DNA of 64,000 nucleotides, taken from assembly GCA_038502055.1 (NCBI GenBank), contig JAXRKN010000039.1:4030001-4094000 (forward strand), read 5' to 3'. The stretch comes from Tanytarsus gracilentus. Its lineage: Eukaryota; Arthropoda; Insecta; Diptera; Chironomidae. Numbering within the stretch: the stretch's first letter is position 1; every line of letters begins with the position of its first letter. A model generated the notes under the pieces. That model did no database searches, had not been told where the DNA came from, and worked only from the letters and a program-made list of their open reading frames with translations. Both the position numbers and the translations under genes were made by a program. This document shows positions 26,661 to 38,900 of this stretch, in pieces.

Positions 26661-27319
26661 ATGTTGTTCTTCTCGATTTTGTTCCTCCACTGGATATTGT
26701 TCTTCCTATATTTTTTTTTCTACAAGATGTTTTTCCTTAACCGAAAGCAAAAAAAAATCTTAAAAGGGCTTTACCCCCATGGATCAAAAATATTTTTTAA
26801 TTGATCTGTTCATGCAACACCCACGTTTGTGGTTTGAATTCTGTTATCATTTCTTGACTTGCACATGACGAGTTAGGAAAAAAAATCAAATTTTTTAAAG
26901 ATTGTTCTTCTTCTCTGATCCAACCGATGATGAAAAAGTGATTCAACCGATGATTGAGATTGAACGAATTTTTAAAGTAAATAGAGATAAATTTTGTTCT
27001 TCTTGTGTTAAAGATGTTTTGAGTCTCTAGTTTATATAAAAAATTTCTCAAAGTGAGAAAAAAATTTTATACTGGATTTTATCCATTTTTGTGAAGGTTT
27101 TTATATGGAAATTTGTTTCGATGATTTAAGGATGCAACGTCTTAAAAAATCTCAAATAAAATATTTTTGCAGAACTTTGTTTAAGAATGCAGATTTTTTA
27201 ATTTTATGAAGTGGATAATTGTAAATTAAAAAAATAAAAGTGTTCAACGATGAAGTGATTCAACCCGATTGTACAATTTTAAAAAATTAATTTTGATAAG
27301 ATTAAAATTAATATACTTA

Positions 27320-27806
27320 TTTTCAAATTTACCTGAATTTTTTTTAGAAGGATGAAAAAAGTAAAATAAATTTGAATTAAATCACTGTGCTTTTTATCAA
27401 ACCGATTTGATATCTTCGAGTCAAAATAGTCAAAAAATTATGATCATGCTTTTTTTCTCTAAATTTTTTGAGAAAATCTCCGCATAGTTCTCATCAGTTC
27501 ATGGGGTGAAAAACTTTTTTTTATTTTAAAAATTATTTTTGAACTTGAATTAAAATCTTTTGATGTCAAAAATATCAAAATAAATGCTATAAGAAAATAT
27601 AAAAATATCATGAAAAGTATTTTTTAAAAACTCTGCGTGTTCTTGTGAGTCGCGGTGAAAGCTCAATATTTTGAAATGCTCAAAACTCAAAAAATTTTGG
27701 GTGTCAAAAAAAATGGAGAGTGCGTCACAAATAGTCACAATTAGGTCACAATAATATCCAAAATTCAGACCAAATGGAGAAATTCTCCGCCGTACTTCCC
27801 TCACAC
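27320..27806 (-). repeat. Right terminal inverted repeat of element A
   Basis: Inverted partner of the left arm. It ends CCCTCACAC at 27806, followed at once by the CAACAATA duplication. It is about 50 bases shorter than the left arm because of small deletions. Confidence 0.9.
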
Positions 27807-27814
27807 CAACAATA

Positions 27815-30800
27815 GGCTTTCAGTAGACGAAGCATTTTGCGGATTAAACAAGATTTTTGAGATTTATTTTTTGGATCACAGCCACTACCAGCAACTCAAC
27901 TAAAAATAGAGAAAATATAATAAAGCAATTTCATACAGAAAATGTGCTCATATGTAGGTCGTGGAGAGAGAAACAAAATATTTGGTATCAAAACATTTCG
28001 CGGGATTTTGTTTATCCTGAGGATGGTTGGTTTTTTTGTTAGAGTATCCTAGTACATGAGAATTTTTTGGATTAAATTTGGATTTGGTTAGACATGAGAT
28101 TCAATTATTGTCGAAATGTAAAGCAAATTCAAAGTATACAAAAAACATCATGCGATTTTACATTTCAAGTAATTTCCAGGAAAATATTTCCCTTGTTACC
28201 GCTTGTTCCAAACTCAAGCATACATTCACAAAAGCATAGTTTATGAGAGTAAAATAATGAATACATAAAGCATGACTATCATGCAAAATTGTTTTGTGAA
28301 ATAAATAGAGAAAATTAGGGAAAACCGAGAAAGCGAGTGAGTCATAAATAATTCACCACAAAGAGCTGTATTGTAATGCCACCACATAATTCCCCGCTTG
28401 CATTAAAGATTCATCAAAGGTTATGCCGTTTGCCACTTCCAATCCAATTTGTTGTTTTTTTTCGATCTAGTGAATGAAAAACTGTTTTTGTAACGAGATG
28501 ATGTGAATATTGGCAGAAGCTCTTCCACTCGCATAGATTAAGTCGAGAGTGTCATTCTCAAAATATGCTGCAAATTTATTTATTACCATAAGCCCACAAA
28601 CTTTTTCAGTGATCGAAAAATTGAATGAATCCCAGTGAATAATTTCCAATTTTGCTTCTTCTTCCTCGAAATGATTGCTGGGAAAATTTGAATATTTAGC
28701 TGTCACGTATACATCAAGTGAGGTCATTTTTATAAGAGACTCTTCAATATCGAATGCAATAAATTTTCCTTTAAACGTTACCCGGAAACGAAAAGCATGA
28801 AGCGATTCATTGATTTAGAAAAAAAGTCTAATTTTTCAAACTAGTCGAAATAAATCTCAGAATGTCACGTCTCTCTCGCTCTCGCATCGAAATTGTAAAA
28901 ACTTTTCAGAAAATAAAAAAAGTTTACTAAAAATCTAATCGCACGGAGACATAAATTAGAGAATGTGGGGAACAATGCTTCCTATTAATTTTATAGCGTG
29001 ATTAGTGGCAATTAATTAACAGGTAAAGTAGCAACCGAAAAAGGATGAATGTGCGAGAAAGGAAATGCTCGAAGGGCGTTTTTGAAGATAGGAAAGAAGA
29101 AAATTATTTTTCTTCAAAGCAGCATTGATAAAAGAGTGGTGCGGTATGTGTGAATGGCAAGGATGTATGATATTAATATCATACAGGAAATGGAGCTTGT
29201 TAGGCAATTTATCGTTTACTCAATTCGTTGGAGGCCCGATAGGAGAGAAAATTTGTTGAACACAATTTGATTTTATGCGGCGCATGAAAAGGCGAAGAAA
29301 GCTAACAATGAGCTTTGATTTTCACAAGTGGAAAGAAAGGTCATGAGTTGGCTCTCACATTTACCCTGTAAAAGCATCCAATTTCATTTTTCGGTAATGA
29401 TTATTGCAATTGTTGTTATTCTCTCACACACATCCGCTGGTAATGTACATTTCTTGTTTTTATCCTCTCACTAAGCAGAAATCACGCGTCTGTCCGTGAG
29501 GAGGTAAACGCCAAAAGGTTGAATTGCCTCCATTATAGCTTACTTTATGATCATCAGTTGCTTTAGCCCCGGTGGTACTCGATTCATTCGCGTGGGATTT
29601 GGTCGACGAAGAAAACTTTTTTCCATATAGTTTTAATGAGAAAGTACACACAGCAATGCCATTAGCAGCATCGCGAAAAGAAGATGAAGAGAGAAAGTCG
29701 AGAGGAAAGTTGGGGGCGGTTAAAATGTAAACGAGAAGGAAATGGAAACTTTGCAGCACCACCTTAGGGGGGATTAAAAAAAGAAAAATTGTTTGCAGGA
29801 AGGAATGCACGTATTTGATATTGTAACAAGGTAAGTGAGCACTATCGCTTAAGTCGAATCTATCTAACCCGTATAATGTGCATGTTTCAGAAGGAAAGAG
29901 TTAACAAGCAAGAAAAATTGCTTTTGCATGCATGTGCACACGATCTGATTAAACTGCTTGAAAAATAGTTTGGAAATATTTTAATTAAATTTATTTTGGT
30001 CTTAAATTTAAAAAGTTTTTTCATTCTATGTTAAATATCTCAAATTCTTTTGATCTCGAGTGGAACTCCCTAATTTTCCACACGAAAAACTTTTTCTTTC
30101 CAACCCTCAAACACATACGAGCCTTTTAATGTTTTCTTTATCGCGAAAAAATCGTAATAAAATTCACAACATCGCGGGCGAAAAAAAATAGATGAGGAGG
30201 AGCGGAATAAATTTATGGAACTGCTGATGTGTTGAAATGTGTAACGACCGTGTGCTCGAGTTTAAATGTTAAACGAAATACAACATTTGCAGTTGAAATG
30301 ATAAACAGCGTGGAAATGAAAATTTACTCCATTCTCATCATCATTGTTGCGCGATATAGATCTGACAACAAACCAAAATTGAATATTGAGCTCATTCCAG
30401 CATAAAAATTTATGATGTCTCCCGCGATTGATATAAAATTCTTCGTGCTTAATACTGAATTGATTGAACTGTTGCCGTCATCGAATCGCAATTGATTTTT
30501 AATGCTTTTTTCGAACCCAGTTGGTGAAATATAAATTATCACAAAAAAAATTAAATTGAACTTATTCCTGGATTATAAATAATTTATTAATAAATTCCTC
30601 GAAATGTCAACTGGGCTTTTAACGATTAATCGATCACCATATCGCATCATCAACATCTCTCGTGAACTCAATTGACAGATTTTTTATGATTTTTATCGCG
30701 AGAGCAGCAGCATATGAATATGAATTTGACAAATTGCGACATATTATGCATATTTCCGTGCCGTATTAAGCGACCGCAACCGCATTATTACCTCATACCG

Positions 30801-32247
30801 AACTGAAAAATTTTTAGCACGCAAGAGAATATTTATTGAAAAACATTGTACGACATTTATCACAGCCATTGATTATTTATTGCCACATGCAGCATTGAAA
30901 ATGAATAGAGAGCGCGGTGAATGTGTGAAGTGCGGGATCATCGTCATCAGTAGAGTCCTTTACTTACCTCATTCTCACACACACACATAAAGTGCCATTC
31001 ATGTGGTGAATGCTACTCCGAGAGACATAAAAAATTCTAAATCGAATCGTTTATCGTTCACTGCGATGATATTTTGGCGAGTGGTACGTACGTATGAGAG
31101 AAATGAGATATTTTTTTATCATATTAAATTTATTATATCCCTTCAAAACGTGCTCCGATATTCGATCATAAAAAAGCTTCACGTATTTTTAGAGAGGTTC
31201 GTTGAAGAGTGAAAGTTTAGTGATTTTTTTTTATAAAAATAAATGTCAAATATTTTGTGAGAGGTTGACACATTTGAAGTTCTAAAATATATCAGAAAAT
31301 TTAATTGATTTCGAGTTGCGGTTAAAGTTTTTTTTATCCAAAAGACACCTCCATATTTTATTTTATCCGAAACCTTTTATTATTTTCCTCATACAGCATC
31401 AATTTAGGATTTAATAAAATTTAGCCACACCGCCATAATGTGAATTTTTTTCTCATACTTTAAAGTCCAATTCGACCCAACTATTATTGAATTTTCAAAG
31501 AACACCCGAAGAGTTATCTTCTTCATCCACCTAAAGCTCCGCACAATAACCATAAAAATCATAAACTTATACCTGGAAACTGGGAGAGGTTGAACGAACA
31601 TTTATCCAACAATATATTTTTTAAATCTCATCCACAACGAACGCCTCAATTGCTATTATAATAAAAACGTAGACATTGCTGAAATTGAAAGCAAGCACAA
31701 TCACAAGAGAAGCGAAAATTGAATGAATGAAAAATCCATTTTCGCTCATCATTGTGTTGGACGAGTGAGTTTATATTTATTTTGGTGTGCAGATAAATCA
31801 TATTCAGATGAAAGAATAATAAAGAAAGCAAGCCGAGAGAGAGAAATTTCATTTATTTTTTTTTGCCGTGGAAGGGAAGAAAAGTTTTCGTGTGCTTTCA
31901 TGTCGAGTTGGTCTTTATTAAGAGAGATAGTCGTTTATAGTGGTGGTTTGTGAAGACTGCACTCGAGAGTCCTGTTTTACGACATTTTTCAAGGTTGTTT
32001 TTGTGAGAATTCAAGCGATGAATAATTCAGGGATTTTTTTTGCGAAAAATTCAAGAACATGAGAATAAATTTTTAAACGCTTTTAAAATTTTCTTTAAAT
32101 GAAATTTAAAAAAGATTTCATTAAATTGCTTTAAAAGATCTCGAAATTAAATCGACGCCGTACTTTGTACATTTTTCCCCTGTAGCACTTAATCTGTTAT
32201 CTTATCATTTTATACAACTGTAACTGAAACAATTTGTGTTCACTCAT
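27815..32247. other. Non-coding intergenic stretch
   Basis: AT-rich sequence without a supported gene. Open frames at 28467-28727 (86 codons) and 29460-29810 (116 codons), both minus strand, have no recognisable domain and no conserved splice context. A consensus-like donor AAG|GTAAGTGAG at 29829 (plus) and another, ATGAG|GTAAGT, on the minus strand near 30968 could belong to untranslated exons of unseen transcripts, but no partners were found. A short CA run occurs near 30977-30986. Confidence 0.5.
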
Positions 32248-32253
32248 TTTATT
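32248..32253 (-). promoter_or_regulatory. Probable poly(A) signal, GNAT gene
   Basis: AATAAA on the minus strand about 25 nt after the stop codon implies a very short 3' UTR. Confidence 0.6.
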
Positions 32254-32277
32254 CGTAATTGAATTTCCACATTGCTT

Positions 32278-32997
32278 TCATACTTTCAGCGATAATACTT
32301 TACAGTATCCACCGTATGCGAATGAGAAATCAACCGGAATTATTTTTTCAAGTTGCTCGTATTTGATTGAATAATTTTCATCGTAGCCGGCACTCGCAGC
32401 TGCCTTTTGTGCACCGACCGTGCTGAATATTGCTGATGTAATACTCAAATCAATTGCCTTTAAAATACCAGCTCGTGCTTTTAGTATTTCCGTCGCTATT
32501 CCTCTACCACGAAATTTACTGTCGACTGCAAGTCCAATTCCGAAAACATATCTATCGACCTGATAGTGATCAGTCACACTAAAGGCATCCTCAACACATT
32601 TACTCAGTTCCTGTAGACGCCGGAAATTGACGTCATCGCTTGCTGCAGGTGGTGCATCAAATCGGGATCTCAAATACAAACCATTGAGACCGGCAATTTC
32701 TTCACTTCCGACTTTGATGCAAATTATAGAAATTCTCTCCTCAAATGCTTTCCGGTATGACTTCCGAACACGCTCAATGCCCTCTTCGTTGTGGAGAGTC
32801 TTGCAAGCGTTATGAAAAACTGCACCACGTGCATGATTCTCGACAATAAAATCTACAGCTTGATCGAAATAATTTTCCGTTAAATCTTGAATGTAAAATT
32901 CTTCCTCGCCGTCTTTTGATTTAACTTTGAAACGTGTATAAATTTGAGGATATGGCACGCCGTCTCTGCGTGGGAATGTCGTGAATTCCTCTGTCAT
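32278..32997 (-). CDS. GNAT-family N-acetyltransferase, arylalkylamine NAT-like
   Basis: A single-exon frame of 239 residues ending in TGA, about the size of insect arylalkylamine N-acetyltransferases. GNAT enzymes move an acetyl group from acetyl-CoA to an amine; in insects the substrates include dopamine, serotonin and other arylalkylamines used in cuticle sclerotisation and neurotransmitter inactivation. The acetyl-CoA-binding motif A is clear: FGIGLAVDSKFRGRGIATEI (152-171), with R163-x-x-G166-x-A168 as the pyrophosphate loop. Earlier segments EIAGLNGLYLR (100-110) and the SVTDHYQVDRYVF strand (140-152) fit the fold. The acidic D/E-E-P-L type segment that carries the catalytic glutamate in Drosophila AANAT is not seen; HARGAVFHN (55-63) stands there, so substrate and mechanism are uncertain. 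I chose the ATG at 32997; the frame stays open 14 codons further upstream without an ATG. No signal peptide or membrane segment is seen, so it is probably cytosolic. Confidence 0.87.
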   Translation of the reverse strand: MTEEFTTFPRRDGVPYPQIYTRFKVKSKDGEEEFYIQDLTENYFDQAVDFIVENHARGAVFHNACKTLHNEEGIERVRKSYRKAFEERISIICIKVGSEEIAGLNGLYLRSRFDAPPAASDDVNFRRLQELSKCVEDAFSVTDHYQVDRYVFGIGLAVDSKFRGRGIATEILKARAGILKAIDLSITSAIFSTVGAQKAAASAGYDENYSIKYEQLEKIIPVDFSFAYGGYCKVLSLKV

Positions 32998-35900
32998 CGC
33001 AGCGGATAAACTGAGTCCGTTGAAATGATACCAAAGCACTCGAATACTTAAACGCTCAAACTAAATTGACAATAATTAGATTGTGACTCAAGGGATGGAA
33101 ACTATGAGAATTTTTTAAAATCTAAAAAATATTTTTTGTTGAAATATCGAACGACTTTAACTGTGTCGAACCCTCCCGCCTTATTTTGATTCAATTTGAC
33201 TGACTGACTTGTTATGTGAACTGCGTGCTAATGTGATTGTGTGTGCGTATATGTTTGAAGTCGAAAATATTTTCAAAGCCAGATGATAATGATGACAATC
33301 TAAAAATACACGTTTGAAGCTCAAATTGTCATTTTCGTCGTGGCTGGGAGAGAAAATTTTTGTAGCTTAACGATTTCTAGATTGTGGCAGCTTTAAGTAT
33401 TTTTGATGATGCTTTAGGGATGGGTAACACTGTGGGTGAAATCGTAAAAATTAAAATTATTTAAAATAGAACTTTTTGTGGGTTTTTATTTAAAATTAAA
33501 TTTATTTAAATTTGAAAATTTTCTACCAACATTTTCCTGTAACATTTTCAATGTAAGCTTTCGCATTAAAATTTCATAGCTCTCGTTTTCTTAACTCCGT
33601 GCTCTGCTCGCAAAACTTTATATAAAACTGAAATGATTGAAATGCTTTGCGCGAGAGCTTTTTCAAGCGAACGACATTTATTGCCATGCCAATCTCCCTC
33701 TTCCTTTCTCGTTTTGTCACTTCAATAAATTGCCTCCAAGAGCTCACACTGACACAAAAATTAATCGAGTAGCGCCAAGTTTTTCTTACAGCCGAAAAAA
33801 AATTGTGTCTTAAAGCTTCATTTCCGCATTCAAATTACGAATTCTATTGTGACTTAAAATCAAATTATTTTTCCTCTCCACTGCTTCATCAGTCCATCAT
33901 CACTCACTCAACATTCTATCATCGCTCCTCTCGCTCACTCGACATCGTGTCTTAATAGCGTTCTGATAAAAATTCTTGTTCTTCACATTGTATTAAATTA
34001 TCGTCGCACAATTGTGCCGTTGATGATGAATGTTTGGGATGACAAAAAGCGCGGAGAAAGTTCGAGATGAGAAAATTCCACGTGCAAAGAAAAATTCAAA
34101 AAATGCGTGAAATCAGGGGAGAAATTGAATTTTATGAAAAAACCTTTTGTCGACTTTCATTTTGCTTTCAAAACTTTTTTATCAAAACCAGAATATGCGG
34201 GAAAAACTATAACAATAAAAGTTTTGTAACTAAAAGCTCATTAAACAATTTTATTTGACATAATAATAACTTTTTTCACACTGGCCACAGTCGCATTTGA
34301 TAAATGCTTAATGTGAGGGTTTACAGGACTCATTTTATTATCCTTAATACACTCGTACTTTCTCCTTTGTATGGAGATATTCAATGGACTCCAACTTGAT
34401 CAGCTCTTTCTTATCTCTTATGTTTTATCATCACCGTCATAATACCTTTTTTTCTCTTTCTAATTCACTCTCGAACCCTCGTCGTGCAAGAAATGAAATA
34501 AAAATCACGTTTTCATATAATCTTAACCTTTTTTTCTTCCTTTTTTCTTCAGGAAAGGCTCAACAACTTTCTTTTTCGTTTAGTTATAAAGAATCAATGA
34601 GAAAGCGTAGGCTAAGTAGGAGCTAATACGAAAAGGGACTGGAAACTGTGGTGCAAGCATTAAAAACCTCTTGGAAATTTTGCTCTCATCGAGTAAAATT
34701 TTCATCATCACTGACATCAATCTGAGATCTTAATTGCCACGTGCTCAAATTGCATTTCGACAGATATCTCTGAATTTAAATCGAAATGTTAAAATTCAAT
34801 TCTGAACTCTTGTCTTGCTTTAAATTGATGTATTTCCGGAAGCATCTTCTTTTTATTTGCACTAGTTTCAAATGTTGGAGTATGGCAGCAGTTTTCTCTC
34901 ATCAATTTTTATCGTTTGCACATTGCGTTGTAAAAATTATTGCAAAGCAAAGCTGCGACATTTTTCGTCATATTACAGAGAAATGAGATGGAGGTTTATG
35001 TCAAGGGATGAACAGCTGTATGCAATTATAAAGCAACAAAAGTTTGAGAATTCAACAAAAGTATTCACGCTAAGAATATTTTCAAAAAGCATTGCTTACA
35101 GCAATACAAACTATCAAATATATCACTAGCGATAATGATTGGAATGTCACAGAGTAGAAATGCTGAAATTGAAACTCGTTCCTCTTCTCTACAAATTCAA
35201 ACGTCATGAAATATTTTTTGTCGCATGATGCAGCGATTTTTCATATTTCATATATCTCTTGCCATATTTCCATCTCACTTACTTAACATCCCCAAAGGGT
35301 CTCGAAGTCGTCAACGATTTACGACTGGGGAGTCGCAGTTAAAGAGTTTGTCAATAATATTTTTTTTCGGGTTTTACTGCGGATTGCATTTTTAAAGGGA
35401 AGGTCACTTAAATATTTTTAAAAACTCCATCCCTATACTTGCATGGTCGTTACTATGAGAGCGATTAAAACACAATGAGAAATTTAGCAGTCAAAAAAAT
35501 GTGTCGCTGTAAATTTGTCTGCGCTCATCATAATGTTGAGCTGTGTGTTGACATAAATGCTATCTTAAACCATTTCTCTCCCTCATTGTGGTTTATTTAT
35601 GGAGCATTCATATCAGCGCAAATCAGCATTATTGTTGTGCAAATATGGTGTCATAAATTTTCATAAATACGACATCTCTGTACGAGATCAGCCAAGCAGG
35701 AGCAGGAAAATCATTTTCGGTTACGGCTAGCAAATGTTGAATAATTCTCTGTCGCTCTCTTTTTATATTCTCATTGCGAATACAAAAACTGTGTGTGTGG
35801 TATTCCCAGCACATAGAGCAGCAGCATATATCACATGCAAATTTAAACAAAAATGTGCAGAATTGCATCACATTCATACATGAATGTATTGGAGGATTTT

Positions 35901-38900
35901 TTAAGTCGAGGGTTGGAAAGTAATTGAAACTTGAATTTGAGTTTGTAAATTAATTTTTAAATCAAAAAATTTTTTTAATGAAAATTTATTTATTTTTTTT
36001 TAAAAATGCAAAATTTCATCTTTCATGCTTCCATCATATCATTGAGTTTTTTATAAATTCATTCGCAGAATTTTTTACATTTTATTGAAAGAGCATCAAT
36101 AACCATGTACAAGAGAGTGCAAACATTAATTATGCAAATTAATCACATGGAAAATAAATTTTATTTCATTTTAAAATCTTTTTTGGAACTTTATTAAATT
36201 TCAAAAATAATTCCTGAACCAATTGAAATTAATTCAAATTTTTGAATCGTGCGAATGACTTAATATAATTCAAAAAGTAATTAAACAAGACAGTGGAAGT
36301 GAAACGCAAAGAAAATGTTCCCATTTTTATTCATAAAAATTCTTCGATCAAGGTTTGGAGACTTTTTATTAAAATTAATTTTTTCCAGTTGCTCCCAAGA
36401 TTTTTTAGCCTACTATGAAAATAATTTTCTTTGGTACCTTATTTTTAAATTTAAAAATTACGTTAATAAGTTTACTTTGTTTTTTCATGTGAATTTTTAA
36501 AACGAAATTTTTAACTTCAAAAAATAAGTACCAAAAAAGTGACTATCAAAGTAAGCGAAAAAACTTTAAAGTACCTTGAATTTTTTGTATTTCAAAAAAA
36601 TTATTTAAAAAAATAATTACCCAACTTTTTTTGTTTTGCATCCCTTGCATACGCTGCCTACCAGAAACATTCCTTTTCCTGAAATAATTTCATGAAAAAT
36701 GCGAGTTGTTCGGGGCAAAGAATAAAAAACTAATTAAAAATTCTTCGCGCTCGCTCATTTCTATATCTGACAATGACGACAAGGAATTTCTTGTTAATAA
36801 TCGCTGATGATGAAAATTGCAAATGACGAAGAGAAAAAAATTTCCTTCGTGGAGCGTTAACAAGATGTTGCTTTTATATGAGGCGTTCAACAATTATCAA
36901 CGCGCATAAAATGAGAAAGTGCGAGGGACTCAAAGTGTGGCTGTAAAATATTAGGTTAAGTGCTGTTGGCAGGGTGTTAGGAATTATGAATGAGGGTTGA
37001 ATATTTATGAAAATTTCCACCCCTTGTTTAATCAAGAATATTTTAAACAACTTTATTAAAACCAATCTGCAGAATTTAACGTTCATGTAATTTTCACATT
37101 TAAGTTCTCCTCGTGCTCGACACCTCTTCTTCTTGCACGAAAAGGAAAGTCCTTGAGAAAATAAATTTGTTCGTCATCTGCCTTGGCACATTTCAAGAAA
37201 AACTCGCATCTCAATTTTTTCCGCATCCACACGCGCTCTTTGTTGGTGAACTCCACAATAATTTATCATCGAGCATTGAGCGAGAGAAATTTACAGCCAA
37301 GCACGTCTGACCAACAGCAGTAGCACTATAGCAACAGCTTATAAAAGTGACAAATCACTTTCTCCATCCTTAAAAAGCAAAACTACTTTTTTACTTCATA
37401 AATTTCTACAACCCCAAGATTTACAAGCCACATACATATGGATCGAAATGTTGAGAAATCGAAATCGCAACTTTTCCTCTCATTTTCTTCTTGTTTCTCT
37501 TTTTTCCTCGAAACGTGTATATACTGTGATTGCTACCGTTGTTGAACAATCATGAAAACAATAACAGCAGCATTATAACAAAAGGAAAAAGTCGAAAACA
37601 ATTTTTCTTCTTTTATTTCCGATTTTTGCTGCCGAAAGAGAAAAATAATGCAAGAGAATCGCATGGAAGTTTTTGAAAAAATTTCTTGTAAAAATAAAAT
37701 TTTTTAATTTTTAAACTAAAATTTAAAAAAAAATTTTCAAAAATTTTGAATTTCCCTTTCTCAATTTCAAAAGAATACAAAAAGTTTCTAATTTAAAAAC
37801 TACAGGTGTTAAACAACAATGACTTTTATCCGCATTCTTTCTCTTGTAGATATGTAGCGAGCATTAAAAAAGTAAAACTTATGATAAGACACTTTTTTGT
37901 AGTCATGTTCACATATGAGAATCTTTTTTTATGACGCTCGCAACATCAAAATGCTTTTTGTAGCTTTTTTGTGTTTCCGCATTCTCGCTCTCGGGTCATA
38001 GCCTTTGTACTCAACACTTTCGTGTGTGACGACCGTATAAATCAAAAAAAAACTAAAAGAGCTTTTGTGTGAATTTTACTATTTTGCAAGGGATGAAAAA
38101 ATTTTTGATATTGAGAATTTTATTACAAAAACTATTTTTGCGTTTATCGAACCGAACATTTGCTTCTAACTAAACAAATCCGTAAAGTTCTACGAATGAG
38201 TGTGCGAAAGAGAAAAAAAATAATTCATAATTTAGTTCTTTAGCAGCAGCATGTGGCTTATGTTCCGCGTTTTTCTTCCTCTGCTTCCACACAAAAAAGC
38301 TTTCGAAATTAAGTTGAAATGAAATGAAAGAGTAAGAGTAAAAAGTTTGTGATGTGTTGCGGCTGGAAAATAAACATTTTGACTTTTACAAAACTGCGTG
38401 AAAAAGGATTAGAAACTCTAAAAAAATTATTTTTAAATTTACCTTTATTAGGTTTATTAAAAAATAAATTTTAAATATTTTCAGTTTCTTTTCAACAAAA
38501 ATTTCGTGCGAGAAAACTTTTTATTTCTTCATCTGCTATTTTCATAATAATCACTGCCATCTAAATACCGCCGCTAGCATACGATGGAAAAGAGAGTGAA
38601 AAACTTTTTTCATCACCACGCGACTGCCTCACCTGCCTTTCGGTGTGAGCTTTCGCGTTTACCGCAAAACTCGTTGTGTTTATACCGTGCGATTCCAGAA
38701 CCCTTGGCACTTTAATTCATCGTTGTCACATGAACAGAGTAATTTTAATAAAAATTTACAAATAAACTTCTAGTCATTGTCGTTTGTGATGGCTGTTCAT
38801 TCTCTTCCATCGCAGTAATGGCAAATTACAAAGTCAAGCATGACAAATTTTTCACAATTGCCTCAACTAGACTTTTACCACCTTTAAGCATGGTCGTTTT

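Larger units (their letters stand above)
25161..27806. mobile_element. Long-TIR (foldback) DNA transposon, element A, non-autonomous
   Basis: The left arm, about 25161-25700, is an inverted copy of the right arm, about 27320-27806. The outer 150 bases or so are nearly identical, with only a couple of differences; the inner part is more diverged and carries indels. The ends read GTGTGAGGGAAGTACGG and its complement, flanked by exact 8-bp CAACAATA duplications. Within the arms the motif GAAGTACGG or its relatives recurs at the tip, near 25313-25335 as a facing pair, and near 25500; TGTGAC-type motifs recur beside it. The interior has no transposase-sized ORF and contains an inverted copy of the D repeat. 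Long internally repetitive TIRs with 8-9 bp duplications suggest a MULE-, Galileo/P- or hAT-type origin. The superfamily is inference. Confidence 0.88.

Noticed and set aside
26592..26804. Short ORF resembling one at 269-577 (shared YGFM and VEL-IG residues)
   Set aside because: The match follows from the D repeat homology, and the frames diverge outside the repeat. No evidence of protein-level selection.
25163..27804. Two nearly identical 67- and 84-codon ORFs on opposite strands
   Set aside because: They are the same TIR sequence read from the two ends of element A. Their identity reflects the inverted repeat, not a conserved protein.
28467..28727. 86-codon minus-strand ORF with fairly mixed composition
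   Set aside because: No family recognised and no matching splice partners. The length is within what chance gives in 64 kb.
29460..29829. 116-codon minus-strand ORF and an overlapping plus-strand AAG|GTAAGTGAG donor
   Set aside because: The two signals are on opposite strands and do not support each other. No acceptor or downstream exon was found for the donor.
32998..33039. Extending the GNAT protein 14 codons upstream
   Set aside because: The extension begins with GTG rather than ATG. The ATG at 32997 gives a normal family-length protein.
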